A DNA stretch of 64,000 nucleotides from the NCBI GenBank assembly GCA_037976565.1, contig CP137671.1:19473910-19537909 (forward strand). The letters run 5' to 3'. Shown here piece by piece: positions 47,701-59,092 of this stretch. Origin of the DNA: Mesocentrotus franciscanus. Its lineage: Eukaryota; Echinodermata; Echinoidea; Camarodonta; Strongylocentrotidae. Every line of letters starts with the position of its first letter. The stretch's first letter is position 1. The translations under genes were made by a program, and so were the position numbers. The notes beneath the pieces are model-generated. The model was not told the origin of the DNA. It searched no databases and saw only the letters and a program-made list of their open reading frames with translations.

Positions 47701-48828
47701 TTACCTGAAGACTATTTCAAGATGCCGGGATTGTTTGGATTAGAAGACAGGTAATAAATCACAAACATTTTGATTTCCTCTCTACTTATGAATCTGAAAT
47801 ATGAAGTTAATTAAAGAGCTAACAAAATATCGAGATAAATTTCCATAAATCAACGGAGATTACAAAACATTCAAGTTTCTACTGAATATCCATGCATGGA
47901 GGCTCATAATCATGACTATTTTGACATTTCTTATATATTTTTTTAAAGAATGATTTTAAATCTTCAGTTCATGTCCGCATAACTAAAGCCAGGAAGGGTG
48001 TCAGTTTAGACTCTTATAAGTGATCTTTAGTGTCAAGTTTTACTTTTCCACATATTAAGGAGGTTTTCTTGTACCGCTATTAAAGTCACTGCACTGCCTC
48101 GCAAAGTAATGATAAATGAACTATAGCATTAAAATACTTTGCACATATATTGTACCGTTAGTGAAACATAGGGAGAGATTTCATTTGGGGTTTTCAAAAT
48201 CGTTTTGCTTCAACGATTTAAAAAGGTAGGGACGGTGAAACTTCTCCCTTGATAATTTTCAAGGGGTCGCCCCCTTAAACGTAAGAAATTGCCCTAAATG
48301 GCGTAGAAAGTGACTTAATTCTACCCAACCCCGCTGTAAAGGGGGAAAGAACGTGTACAGCATAGTTGTAGTTGCGTATAGTGATACTTTTATTTGCCTG
48401 TGTGATTAAAAAATGCTCTGAAATGAAAATTAAATATTCGGTTGTTCCCTTTGAAAAAAAAGGTTACAACAAAAATACAGTTTAGCAGCGGGTTAGATAG
48501 AATCCGAAGTATAGTGCAAAATGCAAATCTTATAAATCAAGTATGGACATCCGACGGCACTTGGCTTTTTATCATCCACACTACTGACACTACTACCCCC
48601 TAACTAAGTCTGACTCTGAGTATTCCCCCCTTATTCACTTTTTTTCTGAAGGCAAAAGGGATATGTGTTGATATAGAACCAAGGGATGCTCTATATTTAA
48701 ATACCTGCAGGGGTTTGCCAACTTTGCATGCGGATAAAGTAAATCACATAAATTCATTCCCTTGTTTTTTATGGAGGGGGTAACAGTGATGCCCCAGTCA
48801 TATCAATGTGACCGACATCACTGGGGGC
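47701..48828. other. Intergenic DNA
   Basis: AT-rich unique sequence upstream of the SAM gene; no elements recognised. Confidence 0.5.
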
Positions 48829-48958
48829 CGTTTCCCGAAACCGTCGTATAGGCCTACGTCTAACTTCTTGGACATCCCATCGAAACGTGTGTTATAGAGT
48901 TAACACGCGTTTCTACGGGATGTCCACGAACTTAGACTAACGACATTTTCGAGAAACT
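48829..48958. mobile_element. Foldback MITE (GTTTCCCGAAA family)
   Basis: Arms of about 60 bp: GTTTCCCGAAA, CGTCGT, TCTAACTT, TTGGACATCCC and GTGTTA on the left, with the inverse TAACACGCGTTTCTACGGGATGTCC and TTTTCGAGAAAC on the right, around a loop of a few bases. It abuts the SINE that starts at 48960. Confidence 0.85.
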
Positions 48959-48959
48959 A

Positions 48960-49145
48960 GGCGTTGTGGCGTGCGCCTGTAATCCAGCTAACAGTGGAAG
49001 TTACAAACTGATTCAGCCGAGGACACAGGTTCGAGACTGAGTCACGTCTTTCGGATGGTGACGTTAAAGGTCGGTCCCCAGACGTAAATAATCATATCTG
49101 ATTGATACACGTCTGTAAAAACCCAATCACACACACACACAAACT
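48960..49145 (+). mobile_element. SINE with a 7SL/Alu-domain-like head
   Basis: GTGGCGTGCGCCTGTAATCC followed by AGCTA closely resembles the 5' Alu domain of SRP (7SL) RNA, and GGTTCGAGACT about 50 bp later resembles the Alu B box. The body (GGTGACGTTAAAGGTCGGTC) leads to a tail, TGATACACGTCTGTAAAAAC, ending in an ACAC repeat. The same tail recurs alone at 59541, showing it is a dispersed element. The 7SL relation is my reading of the motif. Confidence 0.6.
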
Positions 49146-49681
49146 GGCCCCAGACCGACAACAGACCGAAAAGAAAAATTACATTGCCGCGAACTCAGTT
49201 TGATATCGGTGCAGAGTCGGTTTAATTGGCGGTGTGACAGAGGTATGATACCTTACCGTGTCTGGGCAGCCATCCATCCCTAAACCTCATCGTTTTGTTC
49301 GGGAGCGCCAGAACAGATTTTTAATGATAGAATACCAACTAGAATAACAAATTCGACACGGCACCTTGCCATTGTTGTGGTAACACTGTGATTGCATGTC
49401 CGTTAATAAGACCTACTTTATCACCCCACTGCGTAGATAACAACTTATCCATTGTTCCATGTATTGCGTTTAAATTATACTACAGATTTTTTTTTCTTCA
49501 ACTGAGTATCTTTTTAAACCCATTTTAGACCCAATCAAACCGCTTCCATGTTTCACTGTAAAACTGTAAACAACATATCAAATAGGCTAGTAATGTGTAT
49601 TTAATAAAATAATAATGAAAAAGGGGCATCATACATGCAGTGGTGTTATCTAGAAATTGATAAACAGGGGATCATTATGCT
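49146..49681. other. Intergenic DNA
   Basis: Contains CCAGACCGACAACAGACCG, partly matching 18971-18990, so another diverged dispersed repeat is likely. Otherwise unremarkable. Confidence 0.4.
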
Positions 49682-49879
49682 TTAAAGCCTATCTGCAATA
49701 GTTTGGCCAGGATGGATTAGACCTCCCTGCGTGGTCACTGGCAGGTGGTTATCTCATCAAATCAGCTCTCAATTAACATTAAAGAAAAGGGGGACAATGG
49801 GGGATCAACAGGTACCGCTTAGGCATTGTCGGCTGTATAGAGGGCGTAAGTAGCTACAAGTAGCGCAGTCCCGCTTTAA
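49682..49879 (+). mobile_element. TTAA-type MITE with AGC...CTGCA termini, copy 1
   Basis: 198 bp between TTAAAGCCTATCTGCA and GCGCAGTCCCGCTTTAA. It matches 62867-63061 in the opposite orientation through CCTCCCTGCGTGGTCACTG, GGTGGTTATCTCATCAAATC and TACCGCTTAGGCATTGT. Both ends carry TTAA. Non-coding. Confidence 0.9.
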
Positions 49880-50380
49880 GACTGTGATATAAAATCTTAT
49901 AGGCTAGGCATGCAGTAATGATTCTCAAGATCGAAAGCAGGTTTACTACGTACTGGCGAGCTCCGTCCACACTGGATACGACTTTGATAAATTAAATTAA
50001 AACCAAGCGCACATTTTCTTTCAGAAGGAATAGCAAAAAGCGAAGCTCTTCACTAAAGAAGAATGTTAATTTTCAAATTTGTATCCCACAAGCCATTGTC
50101 TGATCTGAAGCCTTTTGTTTTGTCCTGTCTTTTGTTTGTCTTTGTATATGTTTATTTGTTTATTTGTTTGTTTGTTTGTTTGAGGGTATACGTCTGTAAC
50201 ATAACTTCTGTAACACAACATTCATGACACTGAGAGATATCTAAGCAACATTCTGCTTTAAAATGAAACCAAATTTACCACAGAAAATCTCATGGGGATA
50301 GTTACGATACACTTAATAACGCATTAGGCACCAGACAGCCCCGAATCAATTTCCTATTCGTTTGTTATGACTTATGTAAC
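49880..50380. other. Intergenic DNA
   Basis: Unique sequence with a short TTTG repeat near 50150-50182. Confidence 0.5.
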
Positions 50381-50600
50381 CCTAATATAGGCACAACCCC
50401 CAAAGGACAGCTCCATATAAGACACTTACAATTAAGGCTCAGGCGCCAAACTCGTTTATAATCACCTGAACTTACATAACGGTCTAACGGATCCCTTAAT
50501 CCCATTACTAATCCGTTAGATTTATAGCTCTGTCTTGACAAGCAGGTGAACTGTTGAGGCGGTGGAGAAAGGACGCACCTGCTCAATGTATGCATCAAGT
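50381..50600. promoter_or_regulatory. Candidate cis-regulatory module with Otx-type sites and E-boxes
   Basis: Contains CTTAATCCCATTACTAATCC (two TAATCC cores, the Otx/bicoid-class site used in sea urchins) and three CAGGTG/CACCTG E-boxes (TCACCTGAAC, GCAGGTGAAC, GCACCTGCTC) within about 130 bp. No protein is recognised in the minus frame at 50365-50619. It lies about 3.3 kb upstream of the SAM gene start. Function is inferred. Confidence 0.35.
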
Positions 50601-50635
50601 TGACAACTAAATTATTCATACCCCTTGTAAATCTG

Positions 50636-50835
50636 ATGTTTTGTGTGTTTTTCGTAACTCAAGAATGAAAGGTGGACTGGTTCAATTAGGGCCTGTGTTG
50701 AATAATTTTAGATGTAAGCTTTGATGTGTCACATTATCAAGAAACATACAAGGGACAAATCAATTTTTCACATACTCTACACTTAAAAACTTAACAAAAT
50801 TGGTAAGGGTATGAATAATTTAGTCTCACAATAGT
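50636..50835 (+). repeat. Dispersed repeat, uninterrupted copy (empty site)
   Basis: GTAACTCAAGAATGAAAGG to GGTAAGGGTATGAATAATT matches the split repeat at 12240-12850. The TTAA at 50783-50786 occupies the position where the other copy carries MITE 12406-12790. Confidence 0.88.
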
Positions 50836-51590
50836 GATAACTTACAATCGACATTAAATATGATAAGTAGGTGGCGCCCTGATGCTTCCGGTGAAACGGG
50901 TTTTCCTTGATTAATTTGCGTTTGCGTGTGCGTGTGTGTGGGAGCGAGTTTGTTCCTTTTAACAGGGGCCTTCAAGTTACAAGCCTTTGGCTTCCATGTC
51001 GGCCTCTGCATTTCCACACATATTTACTTGTTTTCTTATCTTGTTTTTATTTTCAGGAGTTGTTTGGTAATAGAAAAACCTATCGATTTATGCAATTTAT
51101 ATTACATTATGGACAAATTTCCGTAAAATTAATGTTAGTTCTTTATGATGCTAGTCATGTTGTACATTTATATATTGTAAATTTGTTCCATTTTTGGTAG
51201 TGATTATCACTCATGCCTTTTACATGTCATCATGCTGTATTGTTTTATTTTATGTTTGGAAACAAAAATGAATGAAAATAAATTGTGATAATTTTCATAC
51301 AGTGGCCAATAGATTGTCCGCCATTGAGGAGGCACTGTCACCATGATGGGGCGGGCGCCGTAATCGGTGGCAGAAATGTGAATTCGTAAGGAAACTGATT
51401 GGGGGGGGGGGTAATTGGGGTGGGGTGCTATCACCTTCTTTTCACTTTCATTTTCCCTCTCCATTCTCTTTCGTTCGTATTTATCCCCCGCTTCTGTTCA
51501 ATGGGGGGTTACGCTCCCGTATCCCCTGCAGATACGAAACTGTATCTTAACTGTAAAATCACATACATACAGTGAATGAACGAATGAATT
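50836..51590. other. Intergenic DNA
   Basis: Holds a pyrimidine tract ending in TTTTATTTTCAG near 51056 and an AATAAA-like signal near 51276, but no coherent exon follows. A G-run lies at 51401-51411. Confidence 0.4.
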
Positions 51591-51800
51591 AATAAGTAGA
51601 TAAACGAAGTAGATTGGTAGGAGTACATGTAGGTATAGGTAGATAGGTAGATAGATAGATAGATAGGCAGATAGATAGAAAGGTAGAAAGATACACTGTA
51701 GATGAATGAGTAGAAATAGATGAGTAAAGAAATAAACGAATAAATGAATAAATAACCAGATGAAGGGATAAATTGACACAGAAAATAATTGATGAATAAA
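51591..51800 (+). repeat. (GATA)n and related tetranucleotide repeats
   Basis: Imperfect TAGATAGG/TAGATAGA units (51600-51690) pass into GAATAAAT-type units (51690-51800). The Tyr/Ile/Ser-rich minus frames here are repeat translations. Confidence 0.85.
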
Positions 51801-54128
51801 TATATTGTTTTAAAAATAACAATATACATTTATAAAACGCAGACTCTATGCAAATATGTTCTACTTCGCTGCCAGCGATCCTATTATCTACAACATAAAG
51901 TTCAGTGAAAAGATTTGATTTTAGTGATGATTTGGACTTCCTAATCTCTCATGGAAAGTTATTCCACAGTTTTGGGGCCTACAAAATAATGCTCGATCTC
52001 CCAATGTCGTGTTTGTTTTATGCGATGAGGTTTGCAATAATAAAATGTCTTGGGAGCTGCGCAGGTTGTGAGTATGTTTGTGAGACTTGAGTCGTAACAG
52101 TTCTACAACATTACCAGGGGCTTGACCGATTACCGCTTTATAGACAATCGACGGAATCTTGAATGATATTCTTTGGCGTACTGGTAGCCAGGGCAGATCC
52201 TCAAAAGAGGGGTGATCCGTGAGAATTTAGAATCGCAAGTCAGTCTAGCACAAGACATGTTTTGGACCCGCTGTAGTCACCCTAATGAGTCACGGAGTCC
52301 ATTATAACTCATTATAATAATTTTACTAGTGATGCAACAAATTGCAAGCATGAACAATTATTTTGATACTGTCCTTATCAAAATACTTTCGAATACGTCG
52401 GAGGTTATATATAATGTAGTATGTTGATTTATAATTTGTGCTTCCATATTCAAATTTTCGTCAAAAAGTACTACTAGATTTCAAGCACCGAGTGATGGTT
52501 TTATGACAGAACTTCCGACAGATACCCCATTGAAATCTAGTTTGGATACTTGTTTAAAACTGCCAGCAACAATTCAATTTTGTTGTCATTTAGCGTGAGT
52601 TTGTTTTCAAACATCCGTCCACGAATTAAATCAACACATGCTTCTATTGGTGAGATGCTTTGCTCTTGAGCAAATAAATAATAGGGTGAAAATCCCTTTC
52701 CATTACACCTAACAGAGTAAGGTTGATGGAAGGCAACAGTAAAGGTAATGCAAAGTTTTGGGAAATTTTGAAAATTGGATGGATAGTAATATTTGTCTCG
52801 AAAATTGTGATATAATTGGATGCCCCTGTGGATGTATTATAAGCACTAAACAAATTAGCCCCTAATACACTTCTGCTTTCGAGAAATTGAATAGGCCTAA
52901 TCAAAATTTACCAGTGCTCCCGGTAAATTTCAAATATTTCAAATAGCGCCTAAGGCCATTCCATGGTAGCTGCGACCATGGAAATCTCAGAATATGCAGT
53001 TCTGATATATAATTTACAAACGGGAATAGCAAATCGGTCGATTGTAGTCAAGAAACATTGTTTTAAAGCTAAAGTAATATCAGTCTTGAGAGGGAGCTAT
53101 ACAACATTAAGAGTTTCTTATTTACAATTTCATCACTTTAGACTCGATTTCAACCGCGACAACGATCATTGAATATTGTAAAAATCGCATATGCTTCCAA
53201 TATGTTCATTTAAACCGAATTCATGACCCCATACCAAAACTTTGTAGTAGGGCAGATAGCTAAGACGAAAGAGAGGAAGAACTTGCGAACCGTTAATAAA
53301 ATCGATAAGGACTGTCTTGTGGTCTTTATCAGGGGGCAACAATAGGGAACAACCAGCTACTTGCGGGTTACAAGAACCCTCCAACAAAAGGGTACAAGAA
53401 TGGAGACAAAAGAAACATGGTAATAGTGACCTGCTGTCCACTAAACTACCAGTTTCCCATTGATCTAGAAAAGCCATTTAAGCTTATTAGGGCGATGCCT
53501 GTATATAAAGGGAAGATTTTCAATAACATTGATTGCCAACCCACCTCGGAGGCGGAAGAAAAAAAATCGTGCCAACGTAAAGTTTCATTTTGAAAAAAAT
53601 TAAATTAAATTAATTTGTCTACATTATTTGACTTTTAGATCGGGGTAGTGTGGGTCCAGCTATGAGTGAGGGGTGGGCGATTGGGGCGTTGTAAGAGGGG
53701 GAGGGCGGCGAGGGGTAGATGATGTGCAAAGGAACAAGGTACTTGAATGAACTAGGGGGGTGGGTTCGTATCATATTGCTTTCACGTTACCTATCATGGC
53801 TACCACTTTGCTCCCCTCCCCTATTTTTGTCATTCTGTTTTCCAACGCTTCTATACACCTTGCAGGTCCAGCGTAAAAAAGCTCTATAATTCATCAATAT
53901 AGTAATTGATAACAGTTCAAAGACGCTCAATGTTAGAAGCTCGAGCTCCTTGGTGGGAACATCGATTTTCACGATGGGACAAAATTGATAAATTCAAGGG
54001 ATTACACTTTTAGAAATCGATGGCATGGGTTGATGGCACTATTTTATCTTTAGTTCAAGGGGGCAATTACCTGGCCAATGAAAGTTATTGCTGTAAATTG
54101 GTTCAATATACTGGATCTGTACTTATGT
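51801..54128. other. Intergenic DNA, possibly an old degenerate retroelement
   Basis: A 61-codon plus frame (51905-52090) and its interrupted continuation look like decayed coding sequence, but no reverse-transcriptase motif is visible. The 103-codon minus frame at 53166-53477 is unrecognised. A G-rich patch lies at 53650-53765. Confidence 0.3.
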
Positions 54129-54377
54129 GTTGGGAGCCCCCAACAATTTGATGGCAAAATTTCTCTTAAATTGTATCATAATGTAAAAGAGGATGTCATT
54201 TAAGACACATTTCTGCAAAGATTTTCAAAACAAATGTGTTTGAAGTCGAATATTGATGAAAGAACACAAATTTTAGGTTTACTGCGGACAACAGAAAACC
54301 CAAATTGTGTATTCTTTTATCAATATTTGTCTTCAAACACATTTGGGGGGGGTGGAAATCTTTGCAGAAGTGTGTCT
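54129..54377 (+). mobile_element. Truncated copy of the GTTGGGAGCCCC MITE
   Basis: The left arm and centre match 30600-30860. The right arm stops at GCAGAAGTGTGTC, where a TTC microsatellite begins. Confidence 0.85.
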
Positions 54378-54462
54378 TCTTCTTCTTCTTCTTCTTCTTC
54401 TTCTTCTTCTTCTTCTTCTTCTTCTTCTTCTTCTTCTTCTTCTTCTTCTTCTTCTTCTTCTT
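54378..54462 (+). repeat. (TTC)n microsatellite, about 28 units
   Basis: Uninterrupted TTC/GAA trinucleotide array that replaces the right arm of the MITE at 54129. The poly-Ser, poly-Phe and poly-Leu frames across it are artefacts. Confidence 0.97.
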
Positions 54463-54961
54463 GTCTTATCCTTTCCTCCCCTCCTCTTCTTACCCCCTAC
54501 TTCTAGTTCTTCTTCTTCTACTTCTTATCTGTATTCTCCTTTTTCTTTTGCATAGTCTACTCAGTCTTCATCTCCAGTTTTTCGTCCCCTCTCTAATCTT
54601 AAATATTTGGATTAAAAGGTGTCGTTCCAAATTCATACAACTTGCCCATGTACTGACTACTTCATAATCAAGAAGAGAGGAACTTGTGAAATAACACATA
54701 TCGATAGTTTGTGAAGTCATCCACCCGATCTTCACCAATGCCCCCTTGTCGGGGCGTTGACAGTCCTTGACCATGCCTACCACTCACCCTTTTCATGTAT
54801 GCCCCAAAGGGGATGGTGATGAACTGGATTTAAAAAGAGAGAGAAATACTGGACTATTAGAACAAGTACAATGATTTCCCATCATTATCAAGCCCATAGT
54901 GCCATAACATAGTTTTTAAAAAATGGGGGTGAATGGCACTTTGACACAACCCTTTCCCAAG
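54463..54961. other. Intergenic DNA
   Basis: Pyrimidine-rich tail of the microsatellite and then unique sequence; no gene. Confidence 0.5.
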
Positions 54962-55373
54962 TTTAAAGATTGAGTTCTGGTCTTGCGATTGCATTGTGAA
55001 AGAAACGGTGTGGAATCGATCAGAAAAAAAGTTGACCATGTAGTGTATAAGTATATATTGGTGTGTACGTACTGCAAGGTTCTGGAATCATCAAAATGAT
55101 AAAAACAATTTGGCCCAGTCTTGATAAAAGTAACAAGCACTGTACCCAGAAAGATGTATATGGGACTACACAAACATGAGACATAAAAATGAGGCCCACA
55201 TTTGTTAGCTGTTTAATACATGTCATATTTAGAATATGAAAGCATTTAAAGAGCATTGCTTTTCAGGAAACATTTTTTCTCTGATGTTCTTCCACACTTG
55301 CATAATAACAATGCAAACGCTCACAAATATTGTCACCTCTCCCAATTAGAACTCAACCTTCTAGCTCTTTAAC
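54962..55373 (+). mobile_element. TTAA-type MITE, subfamily A, copy 2
   Basis: Starts TTTAAAGATTGAGTTCTGG and ends GAACTCAACCTTCTAGCTC followed by TTTAA. The first half matches all copies; the second half (TTTTCAGGAAACATTTTTTC, CACTTGCATAATAACAATG) matches only copy 662-1061. The overlapping minus frames at 54857-55256 are artefacts. Confidence 0.9.
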
Positions 55374-55529
55374 TAGGCCTACATTAATGGTTAAGTGGTA
55401 AACACAATCTCCTGCCTGAATACGCCACTGATCCAATACGAGAGCAAAGGCAAAGCACAGGGCCACTCTGGGGGAGCATTGTCAAAAACTACAGTTTATG
55501 TAGTCAGTGGTGTACATGTAAATTGATTA

Positions 55530-55640
55530 CACCCCACACACACACACACACACACATACACACACACACACACACATACCACCACCACCACCACATACAC
55601 ATACGCTCGCGCACCTATACACCGCGCACCAACACACCTG
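55530..55640 (+). repeat. (CA)n and (CCA)n microsatellite
   Basis: CA repeats with two CATA interruptions are followed by five CCA units and CA-rich DNA. Confidence 0.88.
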
Positions 55641-55988
55641 CTATGTTTCATTTATAACGTTCATTTAGTCTTGAATAAATGTTTGTGGATAATATAATGC
55701 TCCGGGGAACATTGATTATTCTGCATGCCTCTCTTTATAAATACATCGATTTCTTCTGCTCACATAAATTGCTACATACCTTTGGATTAATGCTTGTGAT
55801 TAAATAACATAAGCACTAACTGCCTATCCAATTTTACAACTGATTAAACCGATCTATGTGTTATGTTATTCTATTGATTATTATATAACTTCTTGTATCT
55901 ATAGACTTTGAGGTTGACGGACCTTGGAACACGTCAGCCCTGTGCTAAACAAATTATCAATAATAAACTACTGCTGCTGATGCTAATG

Positions 55989-55990
55989 TA

Positions 55991-56052
<62 letters not shown>

Positions 56053-56089
56053 TTGATACTACTACTACTATTGATACTACTACTACTGA

Positions 56090-56141
<52 letters not shown>

Positions 56142-56160
56142 CCTTCTACTTCTACCGCTA
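55989..56160 (+). repeat. (ACT)n trinucleotide microsatellite
   Basis: Over 40 ACT/TAC units with a few GATACT and TCT interruptions. It gives poly-Thr, poly-Ser or poly-Val frames depending on strand. The 217-codon plus frame (55908-56561) is this repeat plus flanking DNA and is not taken as a gene. Confidence 0.95.
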
Positions 56161-56516
56161 CTACTGATACTACTTTGGGTAAGGCGCACATTGTCAAATA
56201 TATCTTAAAAGACAGCCCTATTTGCAGTCTACACGATAATTTAAATAAGCGGTTATTTCACCCTTTTGACATTTTATCAGCTTGCCTCCCGTGGTTAGAG
56301 GAATATCGTAGGCCTTATTCTGCTCCTGCCAACAACAACAAAAATCATAACTTTTTGTTTGTCTGGATGTGCAGAGGGAGGGTTGAATTTATGCTGGATA
56401 CACTCCTCTTCCAGGGGGACCATTATCATCCGCATGAAAAATCGAAATGCCATGTCAAATGTCACCCATTTTCATTGATTGAAAGCACCATGAGTTCTAA
56501 TGACCCAGCATGCATT
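56161..56516. other. Intergenic DNA
   Basis: Unique sequence between the ACT array and the telomere-like tract; no recognised feature. Confidence 0.5.
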
Positions 56517-56735
56517 TGGGTAGGGTTAGGATTAGGGTTAGGGTTAGGGTTAGCCGGTTAGGGTTAGGCTTATGCCTGATTAGGACTAGGGTTAGAATTG
56601 GGTTCAAAGGGTTAGGGTTGGATTTGGGAGTTGGGTTTCAGGTTTAGGTCTTGAGGGTTAATTAGGTTAGATTAATAGATGTAGCCTGGGGTTTGGAAAA
56701 GGGTTAGATTAAGGTTCAGGTTTAGGTTACCGTCA
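56517..56735 (+). repeat. Interstitial telomere-like tract, (TTAGGG)n-related
   Basis: Three consecutive TTAGGG units plus many decayed variants (GGATTAGGG, GGTTAGATT, GGTTTAGGT) extend over about 215 bp in one orientation. TTAGGG is the ancestral animal telomere repeat. The gradual decay suggests an old interstitial site. Confidence 0.85.
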
Positions 56736-57463
56736 GCATTACACTAGCACGTAACAAACCAAAAAAGAACAAAAACAAAACAAACGGTGCACAATACAGG
56801 ATTAATCATGTCAGTGTAAGACCAGTGGGGGTCTGTTATCAAATGACGTAAGTCACGTACAAGGATTCGAACTCACATTCTCGTTATTGAAAGTCCAATG
56901 GATGAACCAAAATGCCACTTCAGCCTATATACCAAACTGATGGTAACTTTAATGGTAATCTTCATGAGTGGTTATCCTATAACACGCTTCGCATCACTTC
57001 CATCGTTATAGGCTTCTAAAATCTTTTACCAGTACTGAAATTCTCGGCTGTCAATTGGCTATTAATTAAACGGCTAATGCAAATGGCGTCAGAGCTCCGC
57101 TGTCCCTGCTAAACGTTACTTTGTTTTCTAATTTTCTGATCACGAGCCCATTAATGAGTCAAGCACCTTTTTGACTTGACGAACGTTTTATTATCGTTGA
57201 CCAAAAAAAAATCCATTTACCAGGGGTGCAGATAATAGAAGACTATTGACGGTATGCTTGAATCTAATAAACAGGTAACTACACATACAGAACACGGGGT
57301 ACGTATTACCTCTTTGAAAAAAAATTAAAATGTGCACACATGACTGTTTCATGATGTCAAAAGGACCCCTTATTTTACGCAATGGATCCCCTATTTAACT
57401 AGGCGAACATAATATCTTTAAAAAAAAGAAAAACATGAAGGATCATATAAATATGCCATGAAG
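56736..57463. other. Intergenic DNA
   Basis: Unique sequence with no convincing coding or repeat features. Confidence 0.5.
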
Positions 57464-57851
57464 TTAAAGATAAAGACCAGTTCTGGTCATGCGATTGCAT
57501 TGTGAGAAACGTTGTGAAATCGATCAGAAAAGGTTGATCATCTAGCATAGAAGTATTGGTGTGTACTGCAAGGTTCTGGAATCATCAAAATGATAAGAAA
57601 TTTGGTCCAGTCTTGGTAAAGTTACAAGCACTGTACACAGAAAGATGTATATGGGACTTCGTGACCACGTGCGCGATATCTATTTGGTCCCAATAGATGT
57701 AATAATTTACCAAATATATCAATTAGTAGGCGGTTTCCCGGCAAAATTTGTATCATCACGTATTAGTCAAAACATATTCTTTCACATGATAGGTAATGAG
57801 AGCTTCCATTTCATTATTTGAGAGAGGGGCGTTTCCAAAACTGGTCTTTAC
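57464..57851 (+). mobile_element. TTAA-type MITE, subfamily B, copy 3
   Basis: Starts TTAAAGATAAAGACCAGTTC and ends AAACTGGTCTTTAC. The last few bases and the right TTAA are lost. The interior matches 12406 and 31023. Confidence 0.9.
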
Positions 57852-57984
57852 AAAAAAATCTAAAGAAATTTTTCACTAAAAATAATTTTATAGAAACAGA
57901 ATAGGGCCTAGAACAAGCTGAATTAAAATGTTGTAAAAATACCCAAATGTAGCAATAAGCATACAGCCAGACCGCATAATTATG

Positions 57985-58275
57985 AGGAGTGAGGTGTCGT
58001 AGTCGAGTCGTCTAAACACTTGACTGGAGATGATGAGGTCGTGGGTTCGATATCCAGCACGGCACCTATGTCGTTGAAAAGGGCATTTTATCTACAAAGC
58101 TCCTCCCCACCCAGGTGTTAAAAGGGTAACCGGTAGGATGAAAAAGTTATCGTGTGTTTAGCATTGTGAGCGTCTGTAAAAAAAAGGCGCCTGGCTGGAA
58201 CCACCACCCTAGGGAGTAGAGAAGGTGCATACATTGTACAAGGGCAAACCTGAATCAAATGACAGGGGTTATGAT
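57985..58275 (+). mobile_element. tRNA-derived SINE, full length
   Basis: Head GAGGTGTCGTAGTCGAGTCG; a B box, GGTTCGAT(A)TCC, with one extra base near 58044; junction CAGCACGGCACC; body CACCCAGGTGTTAAAAGGG and GGTAGGATG; tail AGGGAGTAGAGAAGGTGCAT and CCTGAATC. The foldback at 58279 follows immediately. Confidence 0.85.
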
Positions 58276-58278
58276 ATA

Positions 58279-58416
58279 CCAGGGCCCCGTATTACAAAGA
58301 GTTGATATAAATCGCAACTATGTACATAAGAGATAGGAGACTGCAAACTTGCGATTGATTGGAGGACTTACGATTGATTTGGATCAATCGCAACTCTTTG
58401 TAAGACGGGGCCCTGG
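58279..58416. mobile_element. Foldback MITE (CCAGGGCCCCG family)
   Basis: CCAGGGCCCCGTATTACAAA at the left pairs with TTTGTAAGACGGGGCCCTGG at the right. Inner arms GAGTTG and ATCGCAACT are also inverted. It lies directly at the SINE tail, suggesting insertion there. Confidence 0.85.
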
Positions 58417-58469
58417 AGTATCTGTAATTCACTTAGAGACATAATAATAACAATAATACATCATATTTA

Positions 58470-58635
58470 TAACGCGCCTAATACTTTGTTTCTAGGCGCA
58501 GTATATATTATTACCCCGGTCATCAGATTCAGGCTTACCCGCACACATGTATGCACATTCTCCACTCCCTGGGGAGCATTCATCATAGATGTATTAGGCG
58601 CTATTTACATCTAGAATATTATTATTACTATTATT
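58470..58635 (-). mobile_element. 5'-truncated SINE tail on the minus strand
   Basis: On the minus strand it reads CCCAGGGAGTGGAGAATGTG, then CCTGAATCTGATGACCGG and GGTAATAATATATAC, the shared SINE 3' region. GCGCCTAATAC words flank it in inverted orientation. Confidence 0.7.
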
Positions 58636-58731
58636 ATCATGGTGTTGAGGAACTGAACGAAGATGAAGCATAATTATGAGAGAGAGATGAGAAAGGTGAG
58701 GGTGATGAAATTAAAATGACGTCAATGGTGG

Positions 58732-58771
<40 letters not shown>

Positions 58772-58853
58772 ATGGAGAAGCTGACATTGAAAAGCTGACA
58801 ATGTCGACCATGTAATGTTAGTATTGGTAGTGGTCGACTTTGGTCATAACTTG

Positions 58854-58872
58854 CCGCAAGGGGGCGCTAGAG
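58854..58872 (+). promoter_or_regulatory. CTCF-like site in duplication unit 1
   Basis: CCGCAAGGGGGCGCTAGAG closely matches the CTCF consensus core CCxCxAGGGGGCGC. The second unit carries a variant at 59405. Insulator function is inference. Confidence 0.45.
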
Positions 58873-59092
58873 ACATTTGGATTTCGTTGAGACTACCATC
58901 ATCATGACGAGCATGATGTTGGTGTTGAGGAATCGAACGAAGAAGAAGCATAATTATGAGAGAGAGAGAGATGAGAAAGGTGAGGATGATGACATTAAAA
59001 TGACTTCAATGGTGACGATGATGATATGGAGAGGCTGAGAATGATACCGTACATTTTGAAACTGACAATGTTGACCTATGGTAAGGCCTAAA

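Noticed and set aside
55908..56561. 217-codon open frame, the longest in the window
   Set aside because: Most of it is poly-Thr from an ACT microsatellite, and the remainder ends in a GLGLGLGLAG translation of the telomere-like tract. No domain or splice signals.
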